Assembly: GCA_963792075.1 (NCBI GenBank)
Contig: CAWBUW010000012.1
Location: forward strand, 248,001 to 312,000
DNA from: CAWBUW01 sp963792075
GTDB lineage: Bacteria > Chloroflexota > Anaerolineae > Anaerolineales > UBA4823
DNA length: 64,000 nucleotides
Reading direction: 5' to 3'
Shown here: positions 25,568-34,190 of the stretch, in pieces
Layout of the letters: every line of letters begins with the position of its first letter
How positions within the stretch are numbered: position 1 is the first letter of the stretch
The notes under the pieces: model-generated
Told to the model about the DNA's origin: nothing
Database searches by the model: none
The model's input: only the letters and a program-made list of their open reading frames with translations
Program-made: the position numbers and the translations under genes

Positions 25568-26770
25568 TTGAATATCACTGAAGAACAATCCAGTCTCTCA
25601 ATCCCAGCAGATACAGCCCAGAATGAGGACTTCCAAACCGCTGAAGTCGTTACCGTAGCCGGGGCGCATGGGGCGCACGACACGTATTTTTCTTTCTTGC
25701 CCACCATTTTGCCCCTGCTGATTGAAAAATTTTCGCTCAGCACCACTCAGGCCGGGCTGCTGACCGCGATCAGCCAGATACCCAACCTGCTGCAGCCAGT
25801 GATCGGTCTCCTGGCCGACCGCAAAAATCTGAAAATGCTGGTGGTGTTGGCCCCTGCGCTTTCGGGGATCCTGATCACCCTGGTCGGGGTGGCACCGGAT
25901 TATGGAACGGTGGCGCTGCTGCTGCTGTTGGCTGGCTTCAGCACGGCCGGCTTCCATTCGATTGCGCCGGGCATGGTGGGCGCGCGCTCGGGGCGTAAAG
26001 TGGGTCGCGGCATGGGGTTCTTCATGGTAGGTGGCGAGCTCGGCTTTGGCGTTGGCCCGCTCCTGGTGGTCGCCGCAATCGGGTACCTGACCTTGCGCGG
26101 CCTGCCCTGGCTTATGGCGCTTGGCCTGCTGGCTTCGTTCATCCTTTATTTTCGTTTGCGGGATATTTCTACTGTCCGGCACATAGAAAATAGATCCAGC
26201 TTACCCGTGCGCCAGGTGCTGACCGAGATGCCAGAGCTGTTGGTACCGATTATTTCGGTTGTGTTCATTACCGCCTTCCTTACCGCCAATATTGTCAATT
26301 ACCTGCCAACCTTTATGGCACGTGAGGGGGTTTCTTTTAGCCTAGCAGGGGCCTCTCTGTCTGTCGTGGAAATCAGCGGGACGGTGGGGGTGCTGTTGAT
26401 GGGGTTGTTCAGCGACCGCCTGGGACAACGTAACGTAGCGATCGCCGGTACCATAGCTTCTGTAATTTTCTCGGCCGGGTTCCTGTGGACCCAGGGGTGG
26501 TTGCAAATCCTGATGTTGATGGGAATCGGCCTGACCGTCTTTGTCCCCAACCCGGCTTTTTTGGCCATGATCCAAACTCGATTTCAATATAACCGTTCGC
26601 TGGTCAACGGGATTTACATGTCCAGCAGTTTTATCCTGCGCTCTGCGGTCGTCGTGATCGTGGGGCTGCTAGCCGACCGCTTTGGCCTGCGGCCGGTCTT
26701 TGGCTGGAGCGCTGCCGCTTCACTCTTGGCCGTGCCCATCATGCTGCTTCTGCCCGATCGTCCCAGGTAA
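25568..26770 (+). CDS. MFS transporter, fosmidomycin-resistance (Fsr)-like
   Basis: 400-aa, 12-helix major facilitator. The opening VAGAHGAHDTYFSFLPTILP, FSLSTTQAGLLTAISQIPNL, LQPVIGLLADRK and the second-half FSDRLGQRN loop fit the Fsr branch (family 2.A.1.35) of drug exporters. The start is TTG 25568 because no ATG or GTG precedes the first helix in frame and no good ribosome site is seen. It is alone between the toxin-antitoxin and sod genes. Substrate uncertain. Confidence 0.87.
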   Translation: MNITEEQSSLSIPADTAQNEDFQTAEVVTVAGAHGAHDTYFSFLPTILPLLIEKFSLSTTQAGLLTAISQIPNLLQPVIGLLADRKNLKMLVVLAPALSGILITLVGVAPDYGTVALLLLLAGFSTAGFHSIAPGMVGARSGRKVGRGMGFFMVGGELGFGVGPLLVVAAIGYLTLRGLPWLMALGLLASFILYFRLRDISTVRHIENRSSLPVRQVLTEMPELLVPIISVVFITAFLTANIVNYLPTFMAREGVSFSLAGASLSVVEISGTVGVLLMGLFSDRLGQRNVAIAGTIASVIFSAGFLWTQGWLQILMLMGIGLTVFVPNPAFLAMIQTRFQYNRSLVNGIYMSSSFILRSAVVVIVGLLADRFGLRPVFGWSAAASLLAVPIMLLLPDRPR

Positions 26771-27137
26771 GTGTTTTGCAATCAGGGGCGGGAAAGAATT
26801 ATCTGACACAGCAGCAATCACTGTCTATTAGCCAAGAATTGGTCTATATCCCGACCTTCACAACAATGGCCCTGCACAGGCCAATGGCGTTGTGCTGACA
26901 AATTCACTGCCTTCTACGGTCACAAGCTTTCCGAAACGGTCAGCCAGGGTGCTTGTAATGGAGCAACCTCAGTCGCCTGTGAAATGAACGAAAACCGGCG
27001 GCGTCTTGTGACGCTTTTGAGACTCTATGCCTCTACACTTAAGAAAGCGGGTGGCTTCACCTTCCCTGAATCTGGCTCGCCGCCGCGGATGCGCGGGCCG
27101 TCATAAATCACCAACAACCAACCATAAGGAGACCAAC
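26771..27137. other. Intergenic region without recognisable gene
   Basis: 367 nt between the MFS and superoxide dismutase genes. A frame running into sod opens at ATG 27027 but its first 37 codons look non-conserved. I see no RNA gene, strong palindrome or clear sigma-70 promoter. The stretch may be remnant sequence. Confidence 0.5.
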
Positions 27138-27779
27138 ATGGGCAAGATAGACCCTAGTAATTCCTCGAACATGCTTCGGGCAGAGCCGTCCCTCGTCTTA
27201 GCCTCACTTCCGTATGCTGAAAACGCATTGGAGCCGGTCATAACGGCCAAAACGATGGGTTTTCACTACGGGAAACATCACAAGGGCTATGTGGACAACC
27301 TGAACAGGCTTATTTCAGGAACAGAATATGCCAACCTGTCATTGGAGAAGATTATTACCAGTACCGCGGGGCAGCCAGAAAGAACCGCGATCTTCAACAA
27401 CGCGGCGCAAAACTGGAACCACGCATTCTATTGGAAAAGTATGAGACCGAATGGAGGCGGCGAACCGCCCGCTGCACTCAAGCAGAAAATTGAGGCCTCT
27501 TTCGGCAGCGTTGATGCTTGCAAGAAGGAGCTTGCCAGTGCGGCCCTTTCACAGTTCGGGAGCGGCTGGGCCTGGCTGGTCCTCAAGGACGGCTTGCTTA
27601 ACGTGGTGAAGACCGCCAATGCCGATATCCCTATGACCATGGGCTTCACTCCAATCCTTACCATAGACGTGTGGGAGCATGCTTATTACCTGGACTACCA
27701 GAATCTTCGCGCTGACTATGTAAATGCCGTGCTCGACAAGCTGATCAACTGGGAATTCGCTCTACAGAACGCCAGCTAA
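27138..27779 (+). CDS. Superoxide dismutase (Fe/Mn family)
   Basis: Dismutates superoxide using Fe or Mn. Metal-ligand motifs are present: MGFHYGKHHKGYVDNLN (His), NNAAQNWNHAFYW (His), and DVWEHAYYLDYQN (Asp and His). The start at 27138 follows aaggag. The protein (213 aa) has an extra ~22 residues before the usual beginning LPYAENALEP; they do not resemble a signal peptide. Fe against Mn preference cannot be fixed by eye. It stands before a cupin gene and a flavoprotein gene, possibly an oxidative-stress group. Confidence 0.95.
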   Translation: MGKIDPSNSSNMLRAEPSLVLASLPYAENALEPVITAKTMGFHYGKHHKGYVDNLNRLISGTEYANLSLEKIITSTAGQPERTAIFNNAAQNWNHAFYWKSMRPNGGGEPPAALKQKIEASFGSVDACKKELASAALSQFGSGWAWLVLKDGLLNVVKTANADIPMTMGFTPILTIDVWEHAYYLDYQNLRADYVNAVLDKLINWEFALQNAS

Positions 27780-27890
27780 TGGCGCGCATATTCGGAGCAG
27801 CGGAGCTGGTCGCCAACTTAGGAAGGACATGAGAGGTCGACGATCTCCATGGCTAAAAATTGCAGACAAACAATGAGGATGATGGCTCTC

Positions 27891-27985
27891 TGGGAATCGC
27901 CGTGGTAGGGCGGTTATGTGGGGGTGTTTTGCGGGCTTTGCCCGCAAAACACCCCCACATCTGCCCTTTGTCACGGCAACTCCCA
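27891..27985. mobile_element. MITE-like element (family 2) with perfect hairpin core
   Basis: 95 bp with inverted ends: tgggaatcgccgtg on the left against the complement of cacggcaactccca on the right. The core is a perfect 21-bp palindrome (27916-27936 and 27940-27960, loop ttt). Non-coding. It fills the gap between sod and the cupin gene and may end sod transcription. Related left ends occur at 25455 and 41557, the latter with a different core. Confidence 0.75.
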
Positions 27986-28014
27986 ATGAACCAGGATGAT
28001 TTGGAGGAATCACT

Positions 28015-28407
28015 ATGAAAGGTTTTGTGAAAAACATTGAAGACATTGCCGTCAAGAATGAAGATTTTCGGCAGGTGCTTTACACGGCCAAGAACTGCCA
28101 GCTTGTGGTCATGTCGTTGAAGCCCAAGGGGGAGATCGGGATGGAAGTACACACGCTCGATCAGTTCTTTCGCGTGGAAGAAGGGACAGGCGAGGCCGTT
28201 CTCGATGGCATTCATACAAAGATCAGCGCGGGTTTCGCCGTGCTCGTCCCGGCAGGGGCGAATCACAACATCATCAATACCGGCAGTGTTCCACTGAAGC
28301 TCTATACGCTCTATGCGCCGCCGAATCATCGGGATGGCGTTGTCCACCATACCCGCGCCGAAGCGGAGAAGGATAACGAGCATTTCGACGGTAAAACGAC
28401 GGAATAA
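28015..28407 (+). CDS. Cupin-domain protein
   Basis: 130-aa single-domain cupin of the mannose-6-phosphate isomerase-like group. Motif 1 is GMEVHTLDQFFRVEEGTGEA. It has one His (VH) where two are usual, then Gln in place of Glu, which weakens the metal site. Motif 2 is PAGANHNIINTG with its His. ggagg precedes ATG 28015 with a 9-nt spacing. Function unknown; it may be co-expressed with the flavoprotein gene 56 nt downstream. Confidence 0.85.
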   Translation: MKGFVKNIEDIAVKNEDFRQVLYTAKNCQLVVMSLKPKGEIGMEVHTLDQFFRVEEGTGEAVLDGIHTKISAGFAVLVPAGANHNIINTGSVPLKLYTLYAPPNHRDGVVHHTRAEAEKDNEHFDGKTTE

Positions 28408-28463
28408 AGTGTCGACTGCGCGCCATCCTGGGAAAAGCAAGGACCAGGCCCTTGGAGGAGTCC

Positions 28464-29837
28464 ATGTCCAAAAACGAATATGACTTGATTGTCATTGGCG
28501 CTGGAGGCGCCGGCAGCATTGTCGCCACCAGCGCCGCGGGGATGGGCAAGCGTACCGCATTGATTGAGCGCGATAAACTTGGCGGGAACTGCCTTAATTA
28601 TGGCTGCGATCCGACCAAGACACTTTTGCACTCTGCCCACCTGCTTTACCAGGCGCAACACGCCTCCGCGCTGGGTTTGCGCATCCCACAAGCCGAAGCC
28701 GATTGGGCAGCGGTACAGGCACATGTGCGGCAGGTACAGAAAATCATACGCGGCGGCACACTCGAACAAGCTCGCGCGGGCATCGCAGCGCAAGGCATTG
28801 ACCTGATCATGGGCGAAGCCATGTTCACGTCACCGCATGAAATCCGCGTCAACGGCGACGTATTGTACGGAAAACGATTCGTCCTCGCGACTGGCACAGT
28901 TGCCTTCATTCCAGAGATTGAGGGGTTGCCAGAGATTGGCTACATCACCAACGCGGAGGCTGTATCGTTGCCCGACCTACCAAAGCGCCTTGTGGTGATC
29001 GGCGGTGGTCCGATCGGTCTGGAGTTTGCCCAAATGTTCAGCCGCTTCGGCGTGCAGGTGGTGGTGCTCGAGCGCGAAAAACTGCCCTTGCTGCGCGAAG
29101 ATCCAGAACTGGCGCTGGCGCTGTGTTCGCGGCTTAGTGCGGAAGGTATCCGGCTGGTATTTGGCGCTGAGATGCGCTGTGGCGAAATCAATGCGCACGG
29201 CAAACAGATCCACGTCCATTGTGAAGATGGCAAGGAAGAAACTCTGCGCGCCGATCAAATCTTGGTGGCAGTGGGGCGGCGACCCGCGTTGGAAGAACTC
29301 AACCTTGACGCAGCCGGTGTCCACTTTACCGATAAAGGCATAACGACAGATGCAACCTTGCGCACGAATGTGCCCCACATCTGGGCCGCCGGTGACATTA
29401 CCAGCCAATATCAATTCTCCCATGTCGCCGCGGCTCAAGGCAAATTGGTCGCGCACAATGTGTTTGCCCGAAAACCGCAAGCATTCGACGATCGCATCAT
29501 CCCCTGGGTAACCTTCACCGAACCCGAACTCGCCCGAGTAGGCATGACAGAGGCAGACTTGCAAGAGGCCAAGATCGAGTACCGAGTGGGGCGCGTAGAT
29601 TTTAAAAAACTGGATCGCGCCATCGTCAATGATCAAACTTACGGCAGCGTAAAACTCCTGGCCAATAAAGATGGCAAAATTCTCGGCGGACATATCCTGA
29701 GCTCGAATGCAGGCGAGTTAATCGCCCCGGTCGTCTACGCGATGCACTTCGGTTTGACAGTTAAAATGATCGCTCAAACGATGCTGCCGTATCCAACGAT
29801 GGCTCAAGCGGTACGCTGGGCTGCCGCTCAATTCTAA
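28464..29837 (+). CDS. MerA/dihydrolipoamide dehydrogenase-like FAD disulfide oxidoreductase
   Basis: 457-aa class I pyridine nucleotide-disulfide oxidoreductase: FAD motif VIGAGGAGS, redox pair CLNYGCDPTK, NAD(P)H motif VVIGGGPIGLEFA, and FAD motif IWAAGDIT. The usual C-terminal His-Glu base motif of lipoamide dehydrogenase (HPTxxE) reads YPTMAQ, so the catalytic His is absent, as in MerA-like enzymes. The N-terminal heavy-metal domain and C-terminal Cys pair of true mercuric reductase are also missing. ATG 28464 follows ttggaggag. The electron acceptor is unknown. Confidence 0.88.
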   Translation: MSKNEYDLIVIGAGGAGSIVATSAAGMGKRTALIERDKLGGNCLNYGCDPTKTLLHSAHLLYQAQHASALGLRIPQAEADWAAVQAHVRQVQKIIRGGTLEQARAGIAAQGIDLIMGEAMFTSPHEIRVNGDVLYGKRFVLATGTVAFIPEIEGLPEIGYITNAEAVSLPDLPKRLVVIGGGPIGLEFAQMFSRFGVQVVVLEREKLPLLREDPELALALCSRLSAEGIRLVFGAEMRCGEINAHGKQIHVHCEDGKEETLRADQILVAVGRRPALEELNLDAAGVHFTDKGITTDATLRTNVPHIWAAGDITSQYQFSHVAAAQGKLVAHNVFARKPQAFDDRIIPWVTFTEPELARVGMTEADLQEAKIEYRVGRVDFKKLDRAIVNDQTYGSVKLLANKDGKILGGHILSSNAGELIAPVVYAMHFGLTVKMIAQTMLPYPTMAQAVRWAAAQF

Positions 29838-29851
29838 GCTATGAGGTAATT

Positions 29852-30847
29852 ATGGCATTAGTATCCCCGTCTGAACCGATCCAACTGCAGCCGATTCAAG
29901 TTAAAGACTCTGTTATCAGCGCCAGACATTTGACGAAAAAATTTGGCGACGAGACCGCTGTACAGGATGTCTCTTTTGACGTACCCCGATCTTCCATCTT
30001 CGGTTTTATTGGGCCCAGTGGATCGGGAAAAACTACGACAGTTCGCTTAATGACTGGTGTCTACACACCTACGGATGGCGAAGTGATTGTGTTAGATCGC
30101 AATCCGGCCAAATTCAGCCAGGGTGAGAAGGCGCTCTTGGGCTATATGCCACAGCTTTTCGTGCTTTACCCTAACTTGACTGTATGGGAAAACCTTAACT
30201 TTGCTGCTTCGCTGTATGGCATGAGCTTGTTCCGGAGAAAACGATTGAAGGAAGCCTTGACATTTGTGGAGCTGTATGAGCACCGTTCGAAGCTGGCCCG
30301 CAATATCTCGGGAGGCATGCTGCGTCGTCTCAGCCTGGCGTCCACTCTGGTTCATGCCCCACAACTGCTCTTCCTGGACGAACCGACCGCTGGGATTGAT
30401 CCCGTCTTGAGGCGCAAGTTTTGGGATCATTTCAGGGAGCTAAAAAACCAGGGACGCACGATATTTGTCACCACCCAATACGTAAGCGAAGCAGATAACT
30501 GCGACCTGGTGGGTGTACAGAACAATGGGAAGTTGCTTTTGGTGGATACCCCTCGAGGGATAAGGCATCACGCCTACGGCGGCGATATGATCGATTTTCG
30601 CACGACACTGCCATTCGATTTCCAGGCCGAGGCGATGCTGCGCTTACTGCCCTTCGTGCAGGCAAAAACCGTTCGCACAGGTTCCAACAGCATGCGTATC
30701 ATCGTAGACCAGGCCAGCACCGCCACTCCCGAACTGATGGGATGGGCGCAGCAACAAAATATCCAGGTGCAGGCGGTGGAGGAGTATACGCCGTCCTTTG
30801 AAGATGTCTTTGTAGAGCTGGTGCGTCCGGAGGTGAGCAATGGGTAA
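29852..30847 (+). CDS. ABC transporter ATP-binding protein (DrrA-type)
   Basis: 331-aa ATPase of an ABC-2 exporter: Walker A GPSGSGKTT, Q-loop GYMPQ, signature NISGGMLRRL, Walker B LLFLDEPTAGIDP. The H-loop position is Gln (VTTQYVSEAD), as is common in DrrA/NodI-type exporters. The last ~90 residues form a C-terminal accessory domain. The permease gene begins 8 nt before its stop, so the two are coupled. The substrate may be a drug or lipid; unknown. Confidence 0.93.
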   Translation: MALVSPSEPIQLQPIQVKDSVISARHLTKKFGDETAVQDVSFDVPRSSIFGFIGPSGSGKTTTVRLMTGVYTPTDGEVIVLDRNPAKFSQGEKALLGYMPQLFVLYPNLTVWENLNFAASLYGMSLFRRKRLKEALTFVELYEHRSKLARNISGGMLRRLSLASTLVHAPQLLFLDEPTAGIDPVLRRKFWDHFRELKNQGRTIFVTTQYVSEADNCDLVGVQNNGKLLLVDTPRGIRHHAYGGDMIDFRTTLPFDFQAEAMLRLLPFVQAKTVRTGSNSMRIIVDQASTATPELMGWAQQQNIQVQAVEEYTPSFEDVFVELVRPEVSNG

Positions 30848-32363
30848 CTTCTTTCGAGGCATAATCCGGGCTTCTTCTTTCTTTCGGAAAGAGATTTTTG
30901 AGATTTTGCGCCAGCCTCGGCTGGTTGCCACCCTTGTGCTGGGGCCATTCTTAATCTTATTTATCTTTGGGATTGGCTATCGTGCCCAGTCGCGTGCCTT
31001 GCGCACGCGGTTCGTAACGCAGCCTGATAGTCCCATCTCCGCCCAGGATATCGAACAGTATGAAAAATCTATGGGCACGCTGTTCACCTATGTCGGAACC
31101 ACGGACAACCAGAGCGAAGCCCTCGACCAGTTGCAACGAGGGCAAGTCGACCTCGTCATTGTGGTGCCCGGGGATGCCGCCAGCACCATCAAGAACAATC
31201 AGCAGGCTGTTTTCGCCCTGTATCACCACGAGATTGACCCTACACAGGTAAGCTACACCAACTATCTTGGATGGCTCTACGTGGGCCTGGTCAACCAACA
31301 GGTGCTGCGCTCATTTATCGTGCAGGGACAGCAGGACACAGTCAATTTGTACACCAGCCTGCAAGAAGCCCATCAAAACGTGTCTGCCATACGGCAGGCC
31401 GTGCAGAGTGGGGATGAAACGCTTGCTCAGAATAAACAGCAAGGGTTAGCCAGTAACGTGGATGCGGTTTCCCAGGCGGTCGGCGCCAGCTTGATCTTAT
31501 TTGACAGTCTGCGGCAAACGATTAGCCCAAACGGAGGAAACGCTGACTCCATGCAGAGTATGCTCACCGATCTGCGCCAAAACACCAACCAGCTCAATGA
31601 CAGCACAGGTACGAAGGACGAGCGGCTGGCGCGCCTGGATAAGGTAGACATAGACATCACCAACCTGGAAGGTATGCTGGCTGAGTTCCAGAGCATTGAC
31701 CCTACGATTGTGATTAGTCCTTTTCGCAGCGAGTTAAAAAGCGTGGCGAACATCCAGCCTTCTATTTCGGATTTCTTCGCTCCGGCGGTATTGGCGCTCT
31801 TACTCCAGCATCTGGCAGTCACATTCGCCGCCTTATCCATCGTTCGCGAGCGCAATGTGGGCACCATGGAGCTCTTCCGCGTTTCACCCTTATCGGCCGC
31901 GGAAGCACTGTTCGGTAAATATATCAGCTATATGGTGTTCGGCGGCGTGATCGCAGCGATCCTATCCGCCCTTTTAGTATTTGCCTTACACGTGCCCATG
32001 CTGGGTAACTGGTGGAATTTCAACCTGGTTATCGCAGCCGTGCTGTTTACCTCTCTGGGGATCGGCTTTACCATTTCGATCGTTTCGCAAACCGACAGCC
32101 AGGCTGTGCAATATAGCATGATCGTCTTGCTGGCCAGTGTCTTTTTCAGTGGCTTCATCATGAGCCTGGATATGCTTTGGCAGCCAGTGAAAGTCATCTC
32201 CTGGTTGCTGCCCACGACCTATGGCACGCTTCTGTTGCGGGATATAGCCCTGCGTGGGATTGATCCAAACTGGGCGCTGCTGGGTGGCCTGATCGCCATC
32301 GGCTTGGTTCTGATGCTCATATCCTGGTGGCTAATGCGCCGTCTGATTGCATCGCCACAATAA
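30840..32363 (+). CDS. ABC-2 type exporter permease
   Basis: 507-aa membrane protein. One N-terminal helix (about residues 25-45) is followed by a large extracytoplasmic region (~50-290, including a helical stretch rich in Gln/Asn) and then five or six C-terminal helices (from about 315). This is the ABC2_membrane_3 architecture. The conserved VRERNVGTMELFRVSPLSAAEALFGKYI segment precedes the second helix group. It partners the ATPase encoded directly upstream and overlaps it by 8 nt. Confidence 0.92.
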   Translation: MGNFFRGIIRASSFFRKEIFEILRQPRLVATLVLGPFLILFIFGIGYRAQSRALRTRFVTQPDSPISAQDIEQYEKSMGTLFTYVGTTDNQSEALDQLQRGQVDLVIVVPGDAASTIKNNQQAVFALYHHEIDPTQVSYTNYLGWLYVGLVNQQVLRSFIVQGQQDTVNLYTSLQEAHQNVSAIRQAVQSGDETLAQNKQQGLASNVDAVSQAVGASLILFDSLRQTISPNGGNADSMQSMLTDLRQNTNQLNDSTGTKDERLARLDKVDIDITNLEGMLAEFQSIDPTIVISPFRSELKSVANIQPSISDFFAPAVLALLLQHLAVTFAALSIVRERNVGTMELFRVSPLSAAEALFGKYISYMVFGGVIAAILSALLVFALHVPMLGNWWNFNLVIAAVLFTSLGIGFTISIVSQTDSQAVQYSMIVLLASVFFSGFIMSLDMLWQPVKVISWLLPTTYGTLLLRDIALRGIDPNWALLGGLIAIGLVLMLISWWLMRRLIASPQ

Positions 32364-32405
32364 TGCTGTCTGTACTGTTTTGTTAATTGTTAATAATACG
32401 CAAAC

Positions 32406-32434
32406 TTGACGTTCTATTTCCATCGTGGTATCAT
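32406..32434 (+). promoter_or_regulatory. Sigma-70-type promoter of the heat-shock operon
   Basis: TTGACG (32406-32411), 17-nt spacer, TATCAT (32429-32434). The CIRCE element begins 14 nt after the -10 box, the usual position for HrcA repression. Confidence 0.85.
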
Positions 32435-32448
32435 CATATTCTATCAAA

Positions 32449-32475
32449 TTAGCACTCTCGGCCTGAGAGTGCTAA
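32449..32475. promoter_or_regulatory. CIRCE element (HrcA operator)
   Basis: TTAGCACTC, a 9-nt spacer (tcggcctga), then GAGTGCTAA: a perfect match to the CIRCE consensus. It lies directly before hrcA, so HrcA represses its own operon and GroEL-type feedback is expected from the family. Confidence 0.98.
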
Positions 32476-32493
32476 AATTTGGACAAGCAGCTT

Positions 32494-33528
32494 ATGGGTG
32501 AACTTAACGATCGCCAAAAACTAATCCTGGCACTTATCATCCACGAATACATCGAGACCACACTGCCGGTTGCCTCCAGTCACCTGTTGCAACAGTTCGA
32601 TCTGGATGTCAGTTCGGCTACAGTGCGCAATACCATGGTAGACCTGACAAAGTCGGGACACCTGCGCCAGCCACACACTTCGGCTGGCCGCGTGCCCACC
32701 GAAGAGGGCTACCGTTACTTCGTGCGCCAGTTGATGGGGAACACCGATCTGCCGGCCAACACAAAGCGCACGATCACCCACCAGTTCTATCAGGTTGGGC
32801 AGGATGTCGGTCGGTTGATGACTCTGGCTGTGTCTGTGCTGGCCACTCAATCGCAAGCCGCGGCATTGATCACTTCACCACGGCCCGATCAAGCGCACTA
32901 TAAGCACCTGGAGCTCATCGCTACGCACGGGCGGCAAGTTTTAATGGTGCTGGTGCTTTCCGAGGGCGACGTACACCAACAAATGCTTACCCTGGCAGAA
33001 CCCGTGACACAAGAAAACCTCAGTGCAGCGGCAAATCGCTTGAATCAGATCTGTATGGGCCTTGACTTGGAGGGTGTAAATCGCCTGCCAGAGGTAGAAG
33101 ATCTCCTGACCAAGGATATCCTGCGCTTGACCCGCGATGAGATGAGCCGCGCTGCCCGCACACGTACCGGGCAGTTGTATCGGGATGGGCTGACCAATGT
33201 GCTGGCCGAACCCGAGTTTGCCGAAGCCGGCGCCGCACGGAATGCCCTGCGGATGCTGGAAGAACCCTTGCTGCTCGAGGATCTGCTCTCGCGAACGGTG
33301 CTCAACACCCAGGAAGACGGTGTGCAGGTGCTGATCGGCGGCGAGGGCACCTGGGAAGAACTGCGCGATTGTTCCGTCGTTCTGGCACGCTACGGGGCAC
33401 CAGGACTGCTCACCGGAGCTCTTGGAGTGCTTGGCCCTATCCGTATGTCTTATGGGCGGACAGTCTCTGCGGTCCGCTTTGTCTCTGGCCTGCTTAGCGA
33501 CCTGGTGGTCGAGATGTTGGCCGAATAG
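32494..33528 (+). CDS. hrcA: Heat-inducible transcription repressor HrcA
   Basis: Represses the heat-shock operon by binding the CIRCE element at 32449-32475. The 344-aa protein has the N-terminal winged helix (LNDRQKLILALIIHEYIETT, and SSATVRNTMVDLTKSGHLRQPHTSAGRVPTEEGYR region) and the C-terminal GAF-like domain ending in the family motif LGPIRMSYGRTVSAVRFVS. ATG 32494 is preferred over TTG 32479, which lies only 3 nt beyond CIRCE and lacks a ribosome site. Confidence 0.97.
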   Translation: MGELNDRQKLILALIIHEYIETTLPVASSHLLQQFDLDVSSATVRNTMVDLTKSGHLRQPHTSAGRVPTEEGYRYFVRQLMGNTDLPANTKRTITHQFYQVGQDVGRLMTLAVSVLATQSQAAALITSPRPDQAHYKHLELIATHGRQVLMVLVLSEGDVHQQMLTLAEPVTQENLSAAANRLNQICMGLDLEGVNRLPEVEDLLTKDILRLTRDEMSRAARTRTGQLYRDGLTNVLAEPEFAEAGAARNALRMLEEPLLLEDLLSRTVLNTQEDGVQVLIGGEGTWEELRDCSVVLARYGAPGLLTGALGVLGPIRMSYGRTVSAVRFVSGLLSDLVVEMLAE

Positions 33529-33557
33529 CCATGTTCCTAAGGAGGAAAAACACCAGC

Positions 33558-34139
33558 ATGAGCCGGAAAAAGAAGAATCAAGCTTCTGAAGAAGCTGCTC
33601 AATCCGATGGACAGGAAGCGGTCCCCGCTTCAGAGCAGATAGAAACCTCAGACATCAGCCTGGCCCTTTCTCAAGAAGTGGCCGACCTGACCAATGAGTT
33701 GGAAGCTACCCGCGCCAAAATGGATGAATACCTGCAAGGCTGGCAGCGTGCACTGGCTGATTTTGCAAACTACAAGCGGCGCGTCGAGCGTGACCAGGAT
33801 CTGGCCAACCAGGCAGCAGCCGGCAGTATCATCAAGCACTACCTGGACGTGGTAGATGACCTGGATCGGGCGCTGAAAAACCGCCCGCAAGATGGCGAAG
33901 GCGCTAACTGGGCGAATGGGATTGAATTGATCTATCGCAAGCTGCTGACCATCCTGGATGCAGAAGGCGTCAAGCTGATTGAGGCAGAAGGGCAAGATTT
34001 CAACCCTGGCTTGCATGAGGCAATCTCAATGGAAGAAAGCCGCGAGTTTACCAGCGGCCAGATAATCGGCGTGATCCAGCAAGGATATATCCTGGGTGAT
34101 CGCGTGCTGCGCCCGGCGCGAGTACGAATCGCCCGGTAA
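33558..34139 (+). CDS. grpE: Nucleotide exchange factor GrpE
   Basis: DnaK co-chaperone releasing ADP. The 193-aa protein has an acidic N-terminus, a long coiled coil (about residues 38-100, with GWQRALADFANYKRRVERD) and the C-terminal beta domain (GQDFNPGLHEAISM...GYILGDRVLRPARVRIA). Start chosen at 33558 (MSRKKKNQ) behind aaggagg; an ATG at 33531 precedes that ribosome site. Confidence 0.96.
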   Translation: MSRKKKNQASEEAAQSDGQEAVPASEQIETSDISLALSQEVADLTNELEATRAKMDEYLQGWQRALADFANYKRRVERDQDLANQAAAGSIIKHYLDVVDDLDRALKNRPQDGEGANWANGIELIYRKLLTILDAEGVKLIEAEGQDFNPGLHEAISMEESREFTSGQIIGVIQQGYILGDRVLRPARVRIAR

Positions 34140-34190
34140 CAAACGGATCATCATTCATTAACAAGCACACTTATTCGGAGGAATTTTCAA

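Noticed and set aside
29852..30847. Gln in place of the H-loop His in the ABC ATPase as a novelty
   Set aside because: TTQ at this position is common in DrrA/NodI-type exporters.
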